This document shows positions 6,272-12,412 of a stretch of DNA of 12,412 bases, in pieces. Every line of letters begins with the position of its first letter. The stretch's first letter is position 1. The translations under genes were made by a program, and so were the position numbers. Location: the NCBI GenBank assembly GCA_035288405.1, contig DATEAK010000241.1:1-12412 (forward strand). Reading direction: 5' to 3'. The notes beneath the pieces are model-generated. The model did not search any database, was not told where the DNA came from, and saw only the letters and a program-made list of their open reading frames with translations. Origin of the DNA: JACPSX01 sp035288405 [NCBI: bacterium]. Lineage in GTDB: Bacteria; JACPSX01.

Positions 6272-7249
6272 TCACTTTAGGACAGCCTGCATCGCCCTGA
6301 CCATGAGCGTTTGAGCCGCCCGGATCTTATAGCGGTTGCCGGGGAGGGGGGTAGCTTCCGAGAGGACCGCTTGGGCCGCTTCCGCGAGGAGATCCTTTCT
6401 GGGCTTCTGCCCCAAGAGCATCTCCTCGGCTTTCCGGGCCCGGAAGGGAATGGGGGCCACCCCACCCAGGACCAGCCGCATCTCGACAACCGTTCCTCTC
6501 AAGACCCGGCCCGAGCAAGCCGCGCTCACCACGGCGAAGTCTCCGGTTCCTCGCTCCCGGAACTTTAAGTAGGTTCCCCGGGTCCCCGCCTTGGGCTTGG
6601 GAACCTGGACTTCGATCAGGATCTCTCCAGGAGTTAAAACCGTTTCCCGGGTTATGTCCTGGGTGGGGAGAAGGAAAAATTCTTCCAGGGGAAGGAGCCG
6701 TTTGTCTTTGGCTCCGGCCAGCACGACTTGAGCGTCCAGAGCGATGAGAACGGGGGCTAAATCCGAGGGATGGACCATAGGGCATGGTTCGTTTTGCAGG
6801 ATCGCGTGATAGCGATTGACTCCGTCCAAGGCGAAGCAGGTCCTTCCGCCCTTCTTCGCACAGAGGAGGAGAGGATGGCGATAATAGAAGCAGCGGGGGC
6901 GCTGGCAGAGGTTGCCCGCCACGGTTCCCACCGCCCGGATTTGTGGGGTGGCAAGAGTGGAGAGTGCCTCCGAAAGGATTGGAAAATTCCGACGCAGGAT
7001 CGGATATCCCGCCAACTGGGACAGAGAGACCATGGCGCCGATCCTCAGGGCTCCATCCTTCTCGCGAAGCTGGGCCAGGCTCGGCAGTCTCTTCAAGTTC
7101 AGAATAAATTCCGGTTTGGCGATCCCTTCCTTGATTTCGTTGAGGAGATCGGTGCCTCCGGCAATGGGCAGGGCGGAAGGTCCCTGGCGTTTCAGGAACC
7201 GGCAGGCCTCTGCCACAGACTGGGGTTCGGCATAGCGGAAGGGGTGCAA
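6272..7249 (-). CDS. Xanthine dehydrogenase-family FAD-binding subunit (medium subunit)
   Basis: 325 residues. This subunit takes electrons from the 2Fe-2S subunit and passes them through FAD to an acceptor; it is cytoplasmic. Seen: the N-terminal FAD motif PIAGGTDLLNEIKEG (28-42), the second FAD motif TPQIRAVGTVAGNLCQ (101-116), and a C-terminal domain typical of CO dehydrogenase flavoprotein families. Between the halves is a cysteine-bearing segment: C115, C120, C130, C138, C156, including RCFYYR and CxxxxxxxC. 4-Hydroxybenzoyl-CoA reductase carries a 4Fe-4S cluster in this place, so a cluster here is plausible (inference). The start is TTG at 7249, with a purine-rich AGAGAGATTAGGA before it, only 3 nt after the stop of the large subunit, so translational coupling is likely. 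It is the last gene of the operon. The substrate cannot be told from this subunit. Confidence 0.92.
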   Translation of the reverse strand: MHPFRYAEPQSVAEACRFLKRQGPSALPIAGGTDLLNEIKEGIAKPEFILNLKRLPSLAQLREKDGALRIGAMVSLSQLAGYPILRRNFPILSEALSTLATPQIRAVGTVAGNLCQRPRCFYYRHPLLLCAKKGGRTCFALDGVNRYHAILQNEPCPMVHPSDLAPVLIALDAQVVLAGAKDKRLLPLEEFFLLPTQDITRETVLTPGEILIEVQVPKPKAGTRGTYLKFRERGTGDFAVVSAACSGRVLRGTVVEMRLVLGGVAPIPFRARKAEEMLLGQKPRKDLLAEAAQAVLSEATPLPGNRYKIRAAQTLMVRAMQAVLK

Positions 7250-7252
7250 GTC

Positions 7253-9526
7253 CTAATCTCTCTCTTGCAATCGGAGTTTGTCGAGGATCTTGTCGGGAGT
7301 GATCGGTAGGTCCTGGAACCGAATCCCGATCGCGTTGTAAATCGCGTTGGAGATCGCCGGTGCCACCGGAATCGATGGGGGTTCGCCGAGGGCTTTCGCA
7401 CCGAAGGGACCCGCCGGATCGGGGGCGTTCACGAAAATCGTTTTGAGGGGCGGGAGATCCACAATCACGGGAACCTTGTGCTCCAGGAAATTTCCGTTTA
7501 AGGTGACCCCGGTTTTCAGATCGGTGAGTAATTCTTCGGTGAGCGCAAACCCGAGCATCTGAATGACGCCGCCTTCCACTTGATTTTGAGCGGCCACAGG
7601 ATTTACGATGCGGCCCGAATCGTGGGCCGCCACGTATTTTACCACCGTAACCTTCCCGGTTTCCGTGTCCACTTCCACTTCTGCAAAGTGAGCTGCAAAG
7701 GAATTAATAACGAATTCCGTGCTCCCTGGGCGGATCTCAACGCGGACCCGACGTTCCTCGGGTGAAAGTAGAGCCACTGCTTCTTTCCAGGAGACCTTCT
7801 TTTTCGTCGGCCTGGTTATCTGGATGGCTCCCTTGTTCCAACTCACCGATTCACGACTTGTCCCCATGTGGGCACAGACGCGGTCGAGAATTTTCTCTCT
7901 TAGAGTCGTAGCAGCCTCTTTCACGGCAGTGCCCATGGAGAACGTGGTCGAGGACCCTGACGTGACCGGAGCTTCGGGGGTCGTTGCCGTGTCTCCGCCC
8001 AAGATGCTGACACGGGAGGGTTCAATCCCCAATGCTTCCGCGCCGATTTGAAGCAGCGTTGTGAAGGCTCCTTCCCCTACATCGATCGTTCCGACTCGAA
8101 TCTCCACGCTGCCATCCGGGTGGACTTCCACTTCAGCGCCTGCTTTATGGGCCAGCCCTCCCCGGTAGAGTCCCATAGCCATACCCAGTCCACGCTTTTG
8201 GTGCCCCGGGGATGAATTCGGTGAATGCCAGCGACGCTGCCAGCCGATGGCCTTCGCTCCCAGGCGCAGGCATTCGGACAGCCGGTTGCTCGAAAACGGG
8301 ATTCCACCCTCCACCGGCTGGTCGGAGACCAATTCCCCGGGAGGAGTTTGACGCTCACCGGGTTGTCCCTCGGGCTGCACGTGATGACGCCGGCGAAATT
8401 CCAAGGGGTCAAGACTCAGGGCCTCCGCAATCTTGTCCATGTGGACTTCCAGAGCGAATTGCCCTTGCGGGGCACCCAGCGCCCGGTAAGAGCCGGCCAC
8501 CGGAAGGTTCGTATACACGAGTGTCCCTTCGTATTTCGCATTGGGCGTCCGGTACAAATAAAGAGAGCCTTGACCGCACCGGCGGATTACCGCGTTGCCC
8601 GAGGACATGTAGGCGCCCTTGCTCATGATCGTGCGAGCATGGATTGCGGTGATCTCTCCGCTGCGGCTGATGCCCACCTTGAGGTGGGTAATCGACGGGT
8701 GGCGGCTGCGTCCGGCTATGAATTCTTCCTCTCTGGTGTACTCAAGGCGCACGGGCTTCCCGCACTTGCGGGCCAGGAGAGCGCACAGGGTGCCCATTCG
8801 GGTCTCATCCTTGCTGCCGAATCCGCCTCCCATGGCGGGGCAGATCACCCGGACCTGCTCCGCGGGGATCCCCAGACCTTGTGCCAGGGCAGGACGATCG
8901 ACCATATGAACACCCCGGCTTGATTTCCAAATGGTCAGAGAATCCCCTTCCCACCGGGCTAGAGCGGCTCGAGGTTCCATGCCGGCGGCGCAGTGCACCT
9001 GAGTCGTGTAGGTGCCTTCGAAGATATGCTGGGACTGCGCAAACCCTGCCTCTACGCTGCCCCGCTCCAAGACAATCGGCTTTCCTGCCAGATTGCCGCC
9101 CGGATGGATCGGGAAGGCATCCGGCTTCATGGCTTCCAGGGGATCGAAGAGAGCGGGTAAGATCTCGTACTCCACCCGAATGCGTTCCAGAGCGGCTTCC
9201 GCAATGTCTTCCCGAACCGCCGCCACGGCAGCTACCTCATCTCCGACAAAGCGCACGGTCCAATCCAAAACTGCCAGGTCGGACTGCAAACGGCGGTTCG
9301 GGGGAATATCCTTCGGCGTGATGACCGCGACGACTCCCGGCATTGCTTCGGCGGCCGACGTATCGATGCTCACGATGCGGGCATGGGGGTGGGGGCTGCG
9401 CAAGATTTTCCCGTGCAACATTCCGGGAAGCTTCAGGTCGCCCGTGTATTGCAGGCGGCCGGTCACTTTTTCCGCGGCTCCGAGACGCGTGAGGCTTTTC
9501 CCCACCACTGCGAGAGACCTAGGCAC
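7253..9526 (-). CDS. Xanthine dehydrogenase-family molybdopterin-binding catalytic subunit
   Basis: 757 residues with the GTG start chosen here; normal family length. It binds the molybdopterin cytosine-dinucleotide type cofactor and hydroxylates, or in some relatives reductively dehydroxylates, an unknown substrate. Seen: the N-terminal VVGKSLTRLGAAEKVTGRLQYTGDL region, GGGFGSK (233-239), SYRALGAPQ (346-354, with the Arg often near substrate), DVGEGAFTTLLQIGAEALG (where many relatives have GQG), and the catalytic glutamate in GEPPSIPVAPAISNAIYNAIG (E715). The frame is open to 9664, but residues upstream of the GTG overlap the 2Fe-2S gene in another frame and look non-homologous. The GTG at 9524-9526 overlaps that gene's stop and has AGAGGA 5 nt upstream. 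The FAD subunit follows after 3 nt. Candidate substrates include purines, aldehydes and aromatic acyl-CoAs; I cannot choose. Confidence 0.92.
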   Translation of the reverse strand: MPRSLAVVGKSLTRLGAAEKVTGRLQYTGDLKLPGMLHGKILRSPHPHARIVSIDTSAAEAMPGVVAVITPKDIPPNRRLQSDLAVLDWTVRFVGDEVAAVAAVREDIAEAALERIRVEYEILPALFDPLEAMKPDAFPIHPGGNLAGKPIVLERGSVEAGFAQSQHIFEGTYTTQVHCAAGMEPRAALARWEGDSLTIWKSSRGVHMVDRPALAQGLGIPAEQVRVICPAMGGGFGSKDETRMGTLCALLARKCGKPVRLEYTREEEFIAGRSRHPSITHLKVGISRSGEITAIHARTIMSKGAYMSSGNAVIRRCGQGSLYLYRTPNAKYEGTLVYTNLPVAGSYRALGAPQGQFALEVHMDKIAEALSLDPLEFRRRHHVQPEGQPGERQTPPGELVSDQPVEGGIPFSSNRLSECLRLGAKAIGWQRRWHSPNSSPGHQKRGLGMAMGLYRGGLAHKAGAEVEVHPDGSVEIRVGTIDVGEGAFTTLLQIGAEALGIEPSRVSILGGDTATTPEAPVTSGSSTTFSMGTAVKEAATTLREKILDRVCAHMGTSRESVSWNKGAIQITRPTKKKVSWKEAVALLSPEERRVRVEIRPGSTEFVINSFAAHFAEVEVDTETGKVTVVKYVAAHDSGRIVNPVAAQNQVEGGVIQMLGFALTEELLTDLKTGVTLNGNFLEHKVPVIVDLPPLKTIFVNAPDPAGPFGAKALGEPPSIPVAPAISNAIYNAIGIRFQDLPITPDKILDKLRLQERD

Positions 9527-10010
9527 GGGTCCTCTTTCCCCTTCTGGAAGCGGCAAGGACGGATTCGATGATTTTCGCGTACGCGCTGCAGCGGCATATG
9601 TTCCCCGATAGCGCTTGCTTGACCTGGTCGGGGCTCGGTCGCCGGGTACGTTCGAGGAAAGCATTCGCCGTCATGATAAAGCCGGGCGTGCAAAATCCGC
9701 ACTGGACTCCATCGTGGTCGACAAAGGACTGCTGGATCGGGTGCAGCTTGCCGTTTCGCTCCAGCCCTTCAATGGTGGTGATTCTCTGGCCGCGGGCCTG
9801 AACGGCCAAAACCTGGCAAGCATAGACGGGTTCTCTCTCGAGTAAAACGGTGCAGCTTCCGCACTCCGCCCGGTCGCAACCCTTCTTGGCGCCCGTGAGG
9901 CCCAAGTGATCGCGCAGGACTTCGAGGAGAGTCCAATGAGGCTCGATGGTCAAGGAACGGCGTTTTCCATTCACAATGAAAAAAACATCCCAGCGTTTTT
10001 TGATTTTCAC
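9519..10010 (-). CDS. Xanthine dehydrogenase-family 2Fe-2S subunit (small subunit)
   Basis: 163 residues from the GTG at 10010. It carries two 2Fe-2S clusters that relay electrons from the molybdenum site to FAD. Seen: the plant-type ferredoxin cluster GCDRAECGSC (C45, C50, C53) with C65, and the second, helical-domain cluster QCGFCTPG (C104, C107) with NICRCSAY (C139, C141). Length is typical. The open frame extends to an ATG at 10190, but that extension crosses the promoter at 10041-10070 and has no family similarity. The GTG has AGGAG (10020-10024) 9 nt upstream and begins just before the family's conserved KRWDVFFIVNGKRR. It is the first gene of the operon, and its last 8 nt overlap the start of the catalytic subunit. 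Confidence 0.93.
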   Translation of the reverse strand: MKIKKRWDVFFIVNGKRRSLTIEPHWTLLEVLRDHLGLTGAKKGCDRAECGSCTVLLEREPVYACQVLAVQARGQRITTIEGLERNGKLHPIQQSFVDHDGVQCGFCTPGFIMTANAFLERTRRPSPDQVKQALSGNICRCSAYAKIIESVLAASRRGKRTRA

Positions 10011-10019
10011 GTCTTGGTG

Positions 10020-10024
10020 CTCCT
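10020..10024 (-). promoter_or_regulatory. Ribosome binding site that decides the 2Fe-2S subunit start
   Basis: AGGAG on the minus strand, 9 nt before the GTG at 10010. Together with the promoter just upstream, it rules out the much longer open frame. Confidence 0.75.
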
Positions 10025-10040
10025 GGTAAGATTGGCCCGC

Positions 10041-10070
10041 AGTATAAATAGGCTCTCCTCTCTTTGTCAA
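10041..10070 (-). promoter_or_regulatory. Strong sigma-70-type promoter of the hydroxylase operon
   Basis: On the minus strand a perfect -35 TTGACA (10065-10070) is separated by 18 nt from TATACT (10041-10046), five of six -10 positions. Transcription would start near 10034, giving a leader of about 25 nt before the GTG at 10010. CTCCTC (10055-10060) and GAGGAG (10072-10077) form an inverted repeat around the -35 box, which may be chance or a repressor contact. Confidence 0.75.
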
Positions 10071-10084
10071 TGAGGAGGTGGCGA

Positions 10085-10096
10085 TTTTCCGGAAAA
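10085..10096. promoter_or_regulatory. Perfect 12-bp palindrome upstream of the hydroxylase promoter
   Basis: TTTTCCGGAAAA is centred about 56 nt before the predicted transcription start and 14 nt upstream of the -35 box. The position suits an activator site. No regulator gene lies in the window to match it, so the role is inference. Confidence 0.4.
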
Positions 10097-10374
10097 AATT
10101 GGGATTTCTTGCAATTGTCAGGCGAGGGGGGGAAGAACCGCTCATCCTTCGGAGCTGGAGGACTCCCTCATGATGCAAATGGCTCAGCACGGTTTTTCGC
10201 GTTTTAGGTCAGATTGCAGATGGCTTTTCTCTGGGATTGGTGTGCGAACGAGAACCAGCCGATGCTTACGGGCCGGCTGGCCACCTTCGCATCATGAACC
10301 GGCTCGGCGTCACAGGGGAGGAGCCATAGAAATCCTCGGCCGGTTTCTTCATCGGTGTCGCCTCCAACGTACGG
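10097..10374. other. Intergenic stretch between the two molybdoenzyme loci
   Basis: About 280 bp with no recognisable gene. It holds a 28-codon minus-strand frame with a good ribosome binding site (listed separately) and an inverted repeat CCAGCCG (10255-10261)/CGGCTGG (10274-10280) with a 12-nt loop. The repeat lacks a convincing T tail, so it is a poor terminator candidate for the upstream molybdoenzyme gene. A plus-strand frame at 10170-10424 has GGAGG 8 nt before its ATG but runs antisense into the next gene and has arginine-rich, non-protein-like composition. Confidence 0.4.
10266..10352 (-). CDS. Possible 28-residue small ORF downstream of the molybdoenzyme gene
   Basis: The peptide starts MKKPAEDFYGSSPVTPSR and ends WPAGP. 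GGAGG lies 8 nt before the ATG, and the start is 22 nt after the stop of the molybdoenzyme gene, as for a coupled downstream gene. I recognise no family, and CISM operons would normally have a ferredoxin-like subunit here. It could be a genuine small protein, the stump of a lost partner gene, or chance. Reading other frames onward gives no recognisable continuation. Confidence 0.2.
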   Translation of the reverse strand: MKKPAEDFYGSSPVTPSRFMMRRWPAGP

Positions 10375-12412
10375 TCAGGCTTTGTACAACTTCACCCGCG
10401 GACTGGATTCGATGGCGGCCGTGATAATGTCCACGGTTTCCCAGCGCGTCGAAAGCAGCCGGTTGTAGGGGATTCCGTTACCGATGATGGGGTTCATGCC
10501 AAAAGCCCGGCGAGCCAGACCGCTGGCAACGCCGGCCACTTCGGGATGCACGAGTTCGGTGATCCTCACGGGCACCGGGCCGATCTTGCCGCCGAACTGG
10601 CTTTCGACCCAAACCCGATCGCCGTCCTTCAGTCCTTTCTTCGCGGCGGTCTTTGGGTTGATGAGAAGCTGCCCGAAGTAGGGGTCGTTCGCGGATACTT
10701 CTTGCAGGTAAGGATTCCCGTTCGTATTGCTGATGTCGAAGAGGAAGGGAGCCGTCTTCCAGACGACGCTGTACAGGTCGAAGTCGGCAGGCGCTGCGAA
10801 GGCCGGACCCCGTCTCCAGGTTGGCACGGGCTGGTAGTGGAAGCGGATTTCTTCCTCGCTCCAGCCCGGATGGGTGACGCCGGCTTCCTTCAGGTTCGCC
10901 AGCAGATCTTCTCCCACTTTCTTCAACGCCGCGTTGTAAATCGGGTGCCGCGTCTTGTTGTCGGGGAAGTAATAGTAGTTGAACACTTTTGCGGGCGGGA
11001 TCTTGCGGGCAATGAAGCCCACGTCTTTAAATGCCGCCAGTCCCTTGTTGGGGCCGTATCGGGACTTGAGCATGCGATCTACGATCTCGTCCACGGTGTA
11101 CTTGCCGTCCAGCGCGAGCCTGTAGTCTTCACCCAGTTCCCGGTTGAGAACGTGGTTCAGTCCGCCCTTGCCTTTCAGGATGCCGGCTCTCTCCGCCAGG
11201 TCCAGCAAAATGGCGTCCGCCTGCCGCGACTGGTACATGGCCGGCACCACAGGTTGTTGTACCAGGCTTCCGGTGAAGTTCGGCCTGGCCAGGCTCCAGC
11301 ATTTCCGTTCCGTGATCGTGGCCATAAGGGTCCGCTCCAGGACGCTGCTCTCGGGCAGGACAATATCGGCAAAGGCGGTATGTTCGTCCAGGTGATAGGA
11401 GATGGAGGCGATGAACGGAATGCGCCGTAGTGCCTCGCTGATCCGCTCCGATTCGGCGGCGGCTTTCGTGTACAGGTTGGTTCCAAAGGTGAGCATCACC
11501 TCGGGCTTGTACTCCAGGTGGTATTTCTCCGGATCGAGAATGACGTCTACCATGCGGAACCCCTGGGAGAAACCGTAATAGCAGAATTCGGCTGCATCGA
11601 TCCGGTTCGGGGGAAACTGGAAAGGATTGGGCGCATTCACCCCTTTGCTGGCGGGCGTAACGACACCGTCGGCGTCCGGCTTCATAACAGGGCCCGGCTC
11701 CGTGCCGTTGTCCCCGCCCGGAACATCCATGGCCCCCACCAGTGTGTTGACGACCATGGCCATCCAGTAGGCGAGATGGCCGAGATAGTGCCCGGTGAGA
11801 CCGCGGCCGATGGAGATCGCGGCGGGGCGATACGGGAAGGTGAAGCCGTCGATCTCGATCGTGCTGCCGATCCGGGCGGCTTCAACATACTCTCGGGTGA
11901 TCCGGCGGATGTTTTTTCCCGGAATCGTCGTGATGTCCTGTGCCCATTCCGGGGTGTATGGCTTGAGGTGCGCCTTCAGGATCGAGAAGGCGGGTTGCGT
12001 CTGCACCCCTTTCACGGTGAAGCCGCCTTCCAGCGCGTAGTCCTTGATCGTCGGATCGTCGAACGGCTTTGCCTTGTTTTCAACCGAGTCCCAGACCAGG
12101 GGCTTGTTGCTGGCCGCGTGGCGCATGTAGTTCCCGTCGGGATCGATGAGGTAGGGGCCGTTGCTCCGATTCTTCAGGAACCAGTCGTCGTAGGTGTTGA
12201 GTTCGTACAGAATGACGTTGGCCATAGCCAGGAGGAAGGCCAACTCCGTTCCCGGCCGAATCGGCACCCATTCCCCTTTGCTTGCCTCTACGGAGCAGCG
12301 GGGATCCACCACGATGGTTCGCATTCCCCTTTCCACCGCGTCCACGATATCCAGGGATGAGGGTTCCGCCGGCGCGAAATTGGGGCCCAGCGTGTTTCCG
12401 ATTGTGATGCAG
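10375..12412 (-). CDS. DMSO-reductase-family molybdopterin oxidoreductase catalytic subunit (partial, N-terminus outside window)
   Basis: The last 678 residues are visible; the frame stays open to the window edge, so the GTG at 12345 is not the real start. The visible part begins in the molybdopterin-binding domain: TIGNTLGPNFAP, then RTIVVDPRCS and WVPIRPGTELAFLLAMANVI. It continues through GAMDVPGG and ends with the beta-barrel C-terminal cofactor domain (FLFDISNTNGNPYLQE, LINPKTAAKKGLKDGDRVWV). The N-terminal 4Fe-4S site, any Tat signal and the Mo/W ligand lie outside the window, so location and reaction cannot be read. Segments such as STIEIDGFTFPYRPAA and RGLTGHYLGH remind me of the phenylacetyl-CoA:acceptor oxidoreductase/thiosulfate-polysulfide reductase side of the family; this is weak inference. 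No iron-sulfur or membrane partner gene follows downstream. Confidence 0.88.
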   Translation of the reverse strand, partial: CITIGNTLGPNFAPAEPSSLDIVDAVERGMRTIVVDPRCSVEASKGEWVPIRPGTELAFLLAMANVILYELNTYDDWFLKNRSNGPYLIDPDGNYMRHAASNKPLVWDSVENKAKPFDDPTIKDYALEGGFTVKGVQTQPAFSILKAHLKPYTPEWAQDITTIPGKNIRRITREYVEAARIGSTIEIDGFTFPYRPAAISIGRGLTGHYLGHLAYWMAMVVNTLVGAMDVPGGDNGTEPGPVMKPDADGVVTPASKGVNAPNPFQFPPNRIDAAEFCYYGFSQGFRMVDVILDPEKYHLEYKPEVMLTFGTNLYTKAAAESERISEALRRIPFIASISYHLDEHTAFADIVLPESSVLERTLMATITERKCWSLARPNFTGSLVQQPVVPAMYQSRQADAILLDLAERAGILKGKGGLNHVLNRELGEDYRLALDGKYTVDEIVDRMLKSRYGPNKGLAAFKDVGFIARKIPPAKVFNYYYFPDNKTRHPIYNAALKKVGEDLLANLKEAGVTHPGWSEEEIRFHYQPVPTWRRGPAFAAPADFDLYSVVWKTAPFLFDISNTNGNPYLQEVSANDPYFGQLLINPKTAAKKGLKDGDRVWVESQFGGKIGPVPVRITELVHPEVAGVASGLARRAFGMNPIIGNGIPYNRLLSTRWETVDIITAAIESSPRVKLYKA

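Noticed and set aside
8225-8923. Plus-strand open frame of 232 codons
   Set aside because: Antisense shadow of the hydroxylase catalytic subunit.
9527-9664. 46-residue N-terminal extension of the molybdopterin subunit open frame
   Set aside because: It is the 2Fe-2S gene read in another frame, with Ser/Pro/Arg-rich composition and no family similarity; the GTG at 9526 with AGAGGA fits the family length.
10011-10190. 60-residue N-terminal extension of the 2Fe-2S subunit open frame
   Set aside because: It spans a near-consensus promoter and the ribosome binding site of the GTG at 10010 and has no homology to the family.
10255-10280. Inverted repeat CCAGCCG/CGGCTGG as terminator of the molybdoenzyme gene
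   Set aside because: 12-nt loop and no clear T tract after it on the minus strand; weak at best.
10170-10424. 84-codon plus-strand frame with GGAGG 8 nt before its ATG
   Set aside because: Arg-rich, no recognisable protein, and the second part is antisense to the 3' end of the molybdoenzyme gene.
10546-12360. Long plus-strand open frames (10546-11430 and 11518-12360)
   Set aside because: They are antisense to a well-supported molybdoenzyme gene, and their translations resemble no protein family; high-GC codon use leaves such frames open by chance.

Overview
The window looks like chromosomal DNA of an anaerobic bacterium, most likely from the former Deltaproteobacteria (Desulfobacterota). 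The evidence is indirect. There is a small cysteine-rich protein with the PxxKW signature that I associate with that group, a three-subunit molybdenum hydroxylase whose FAD subunit carries the extra cysteines typical of anaerobic relatives, and a separate DMSO-reductase-family molybdoenzyme. There are no RNA genes, insertion sequences, CRISPR arrays or phage genes that I can see.

Layout. Positions 1-922 (minus, running off the left edge) encode a PfkB/HldE-type sugar kinase with an altered catalytic signature. It diverges across a 314-bp gap from a plus-strand pair at 1237-4022: a 763-residue all-helical protein built almost entirely of 31-residue repeats, then RimI, the ribosomal protein S18 N-acetyltransferase. 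Everything to the right is on the minus strand. At 4135-4953 lie two small cysteine-rich genes, a YkgJ-type metal-binding protein and a PxxKW protein, with a near-perfect 27-bp dyad and a promoter between them. At 5149-6184 lie a cytoplasmic protein and an exported protein of unknown function, apparently one operon with an extended -10 promoter and a terminator-like hairpin at its end. At 6272-10010 lies a compact operon in the order 2Fe-2S subunit, molybdopterin subunit, FAD subunit, for a xanthine dehydrogenase-family enzyme. It has a strong promoter at 10041-10070 and a palindrome just upstream. From 10375 to the right edge is the C-terminal 678 residues of a DMSO-reductase-family catalytic subunit.

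How the genes fit together. The three hydroxylase subunits form an electron path from the Mo-cofactor site through two 2Fe-2S clusters to FAD, possibly with a 4Fe-4S cluster in the FAD subunit. The substrate cannot be read from sequence. The neighbouring DMSO-reductase-family enzyme uses a different type of Mo or W cofactor, so the right third is a molybdoenzyme neighbourhood. The most unusual object is the 31-residue repeat coiled coil: 23 units, nearly all exactly 31 residues, each four heptads plus a three-residue stammer. It has no ATPase motif, membrane segment or recognised domain. The divergent sugar kinase beside it and the dyad before the YkgJ gene are the next most interesting items.
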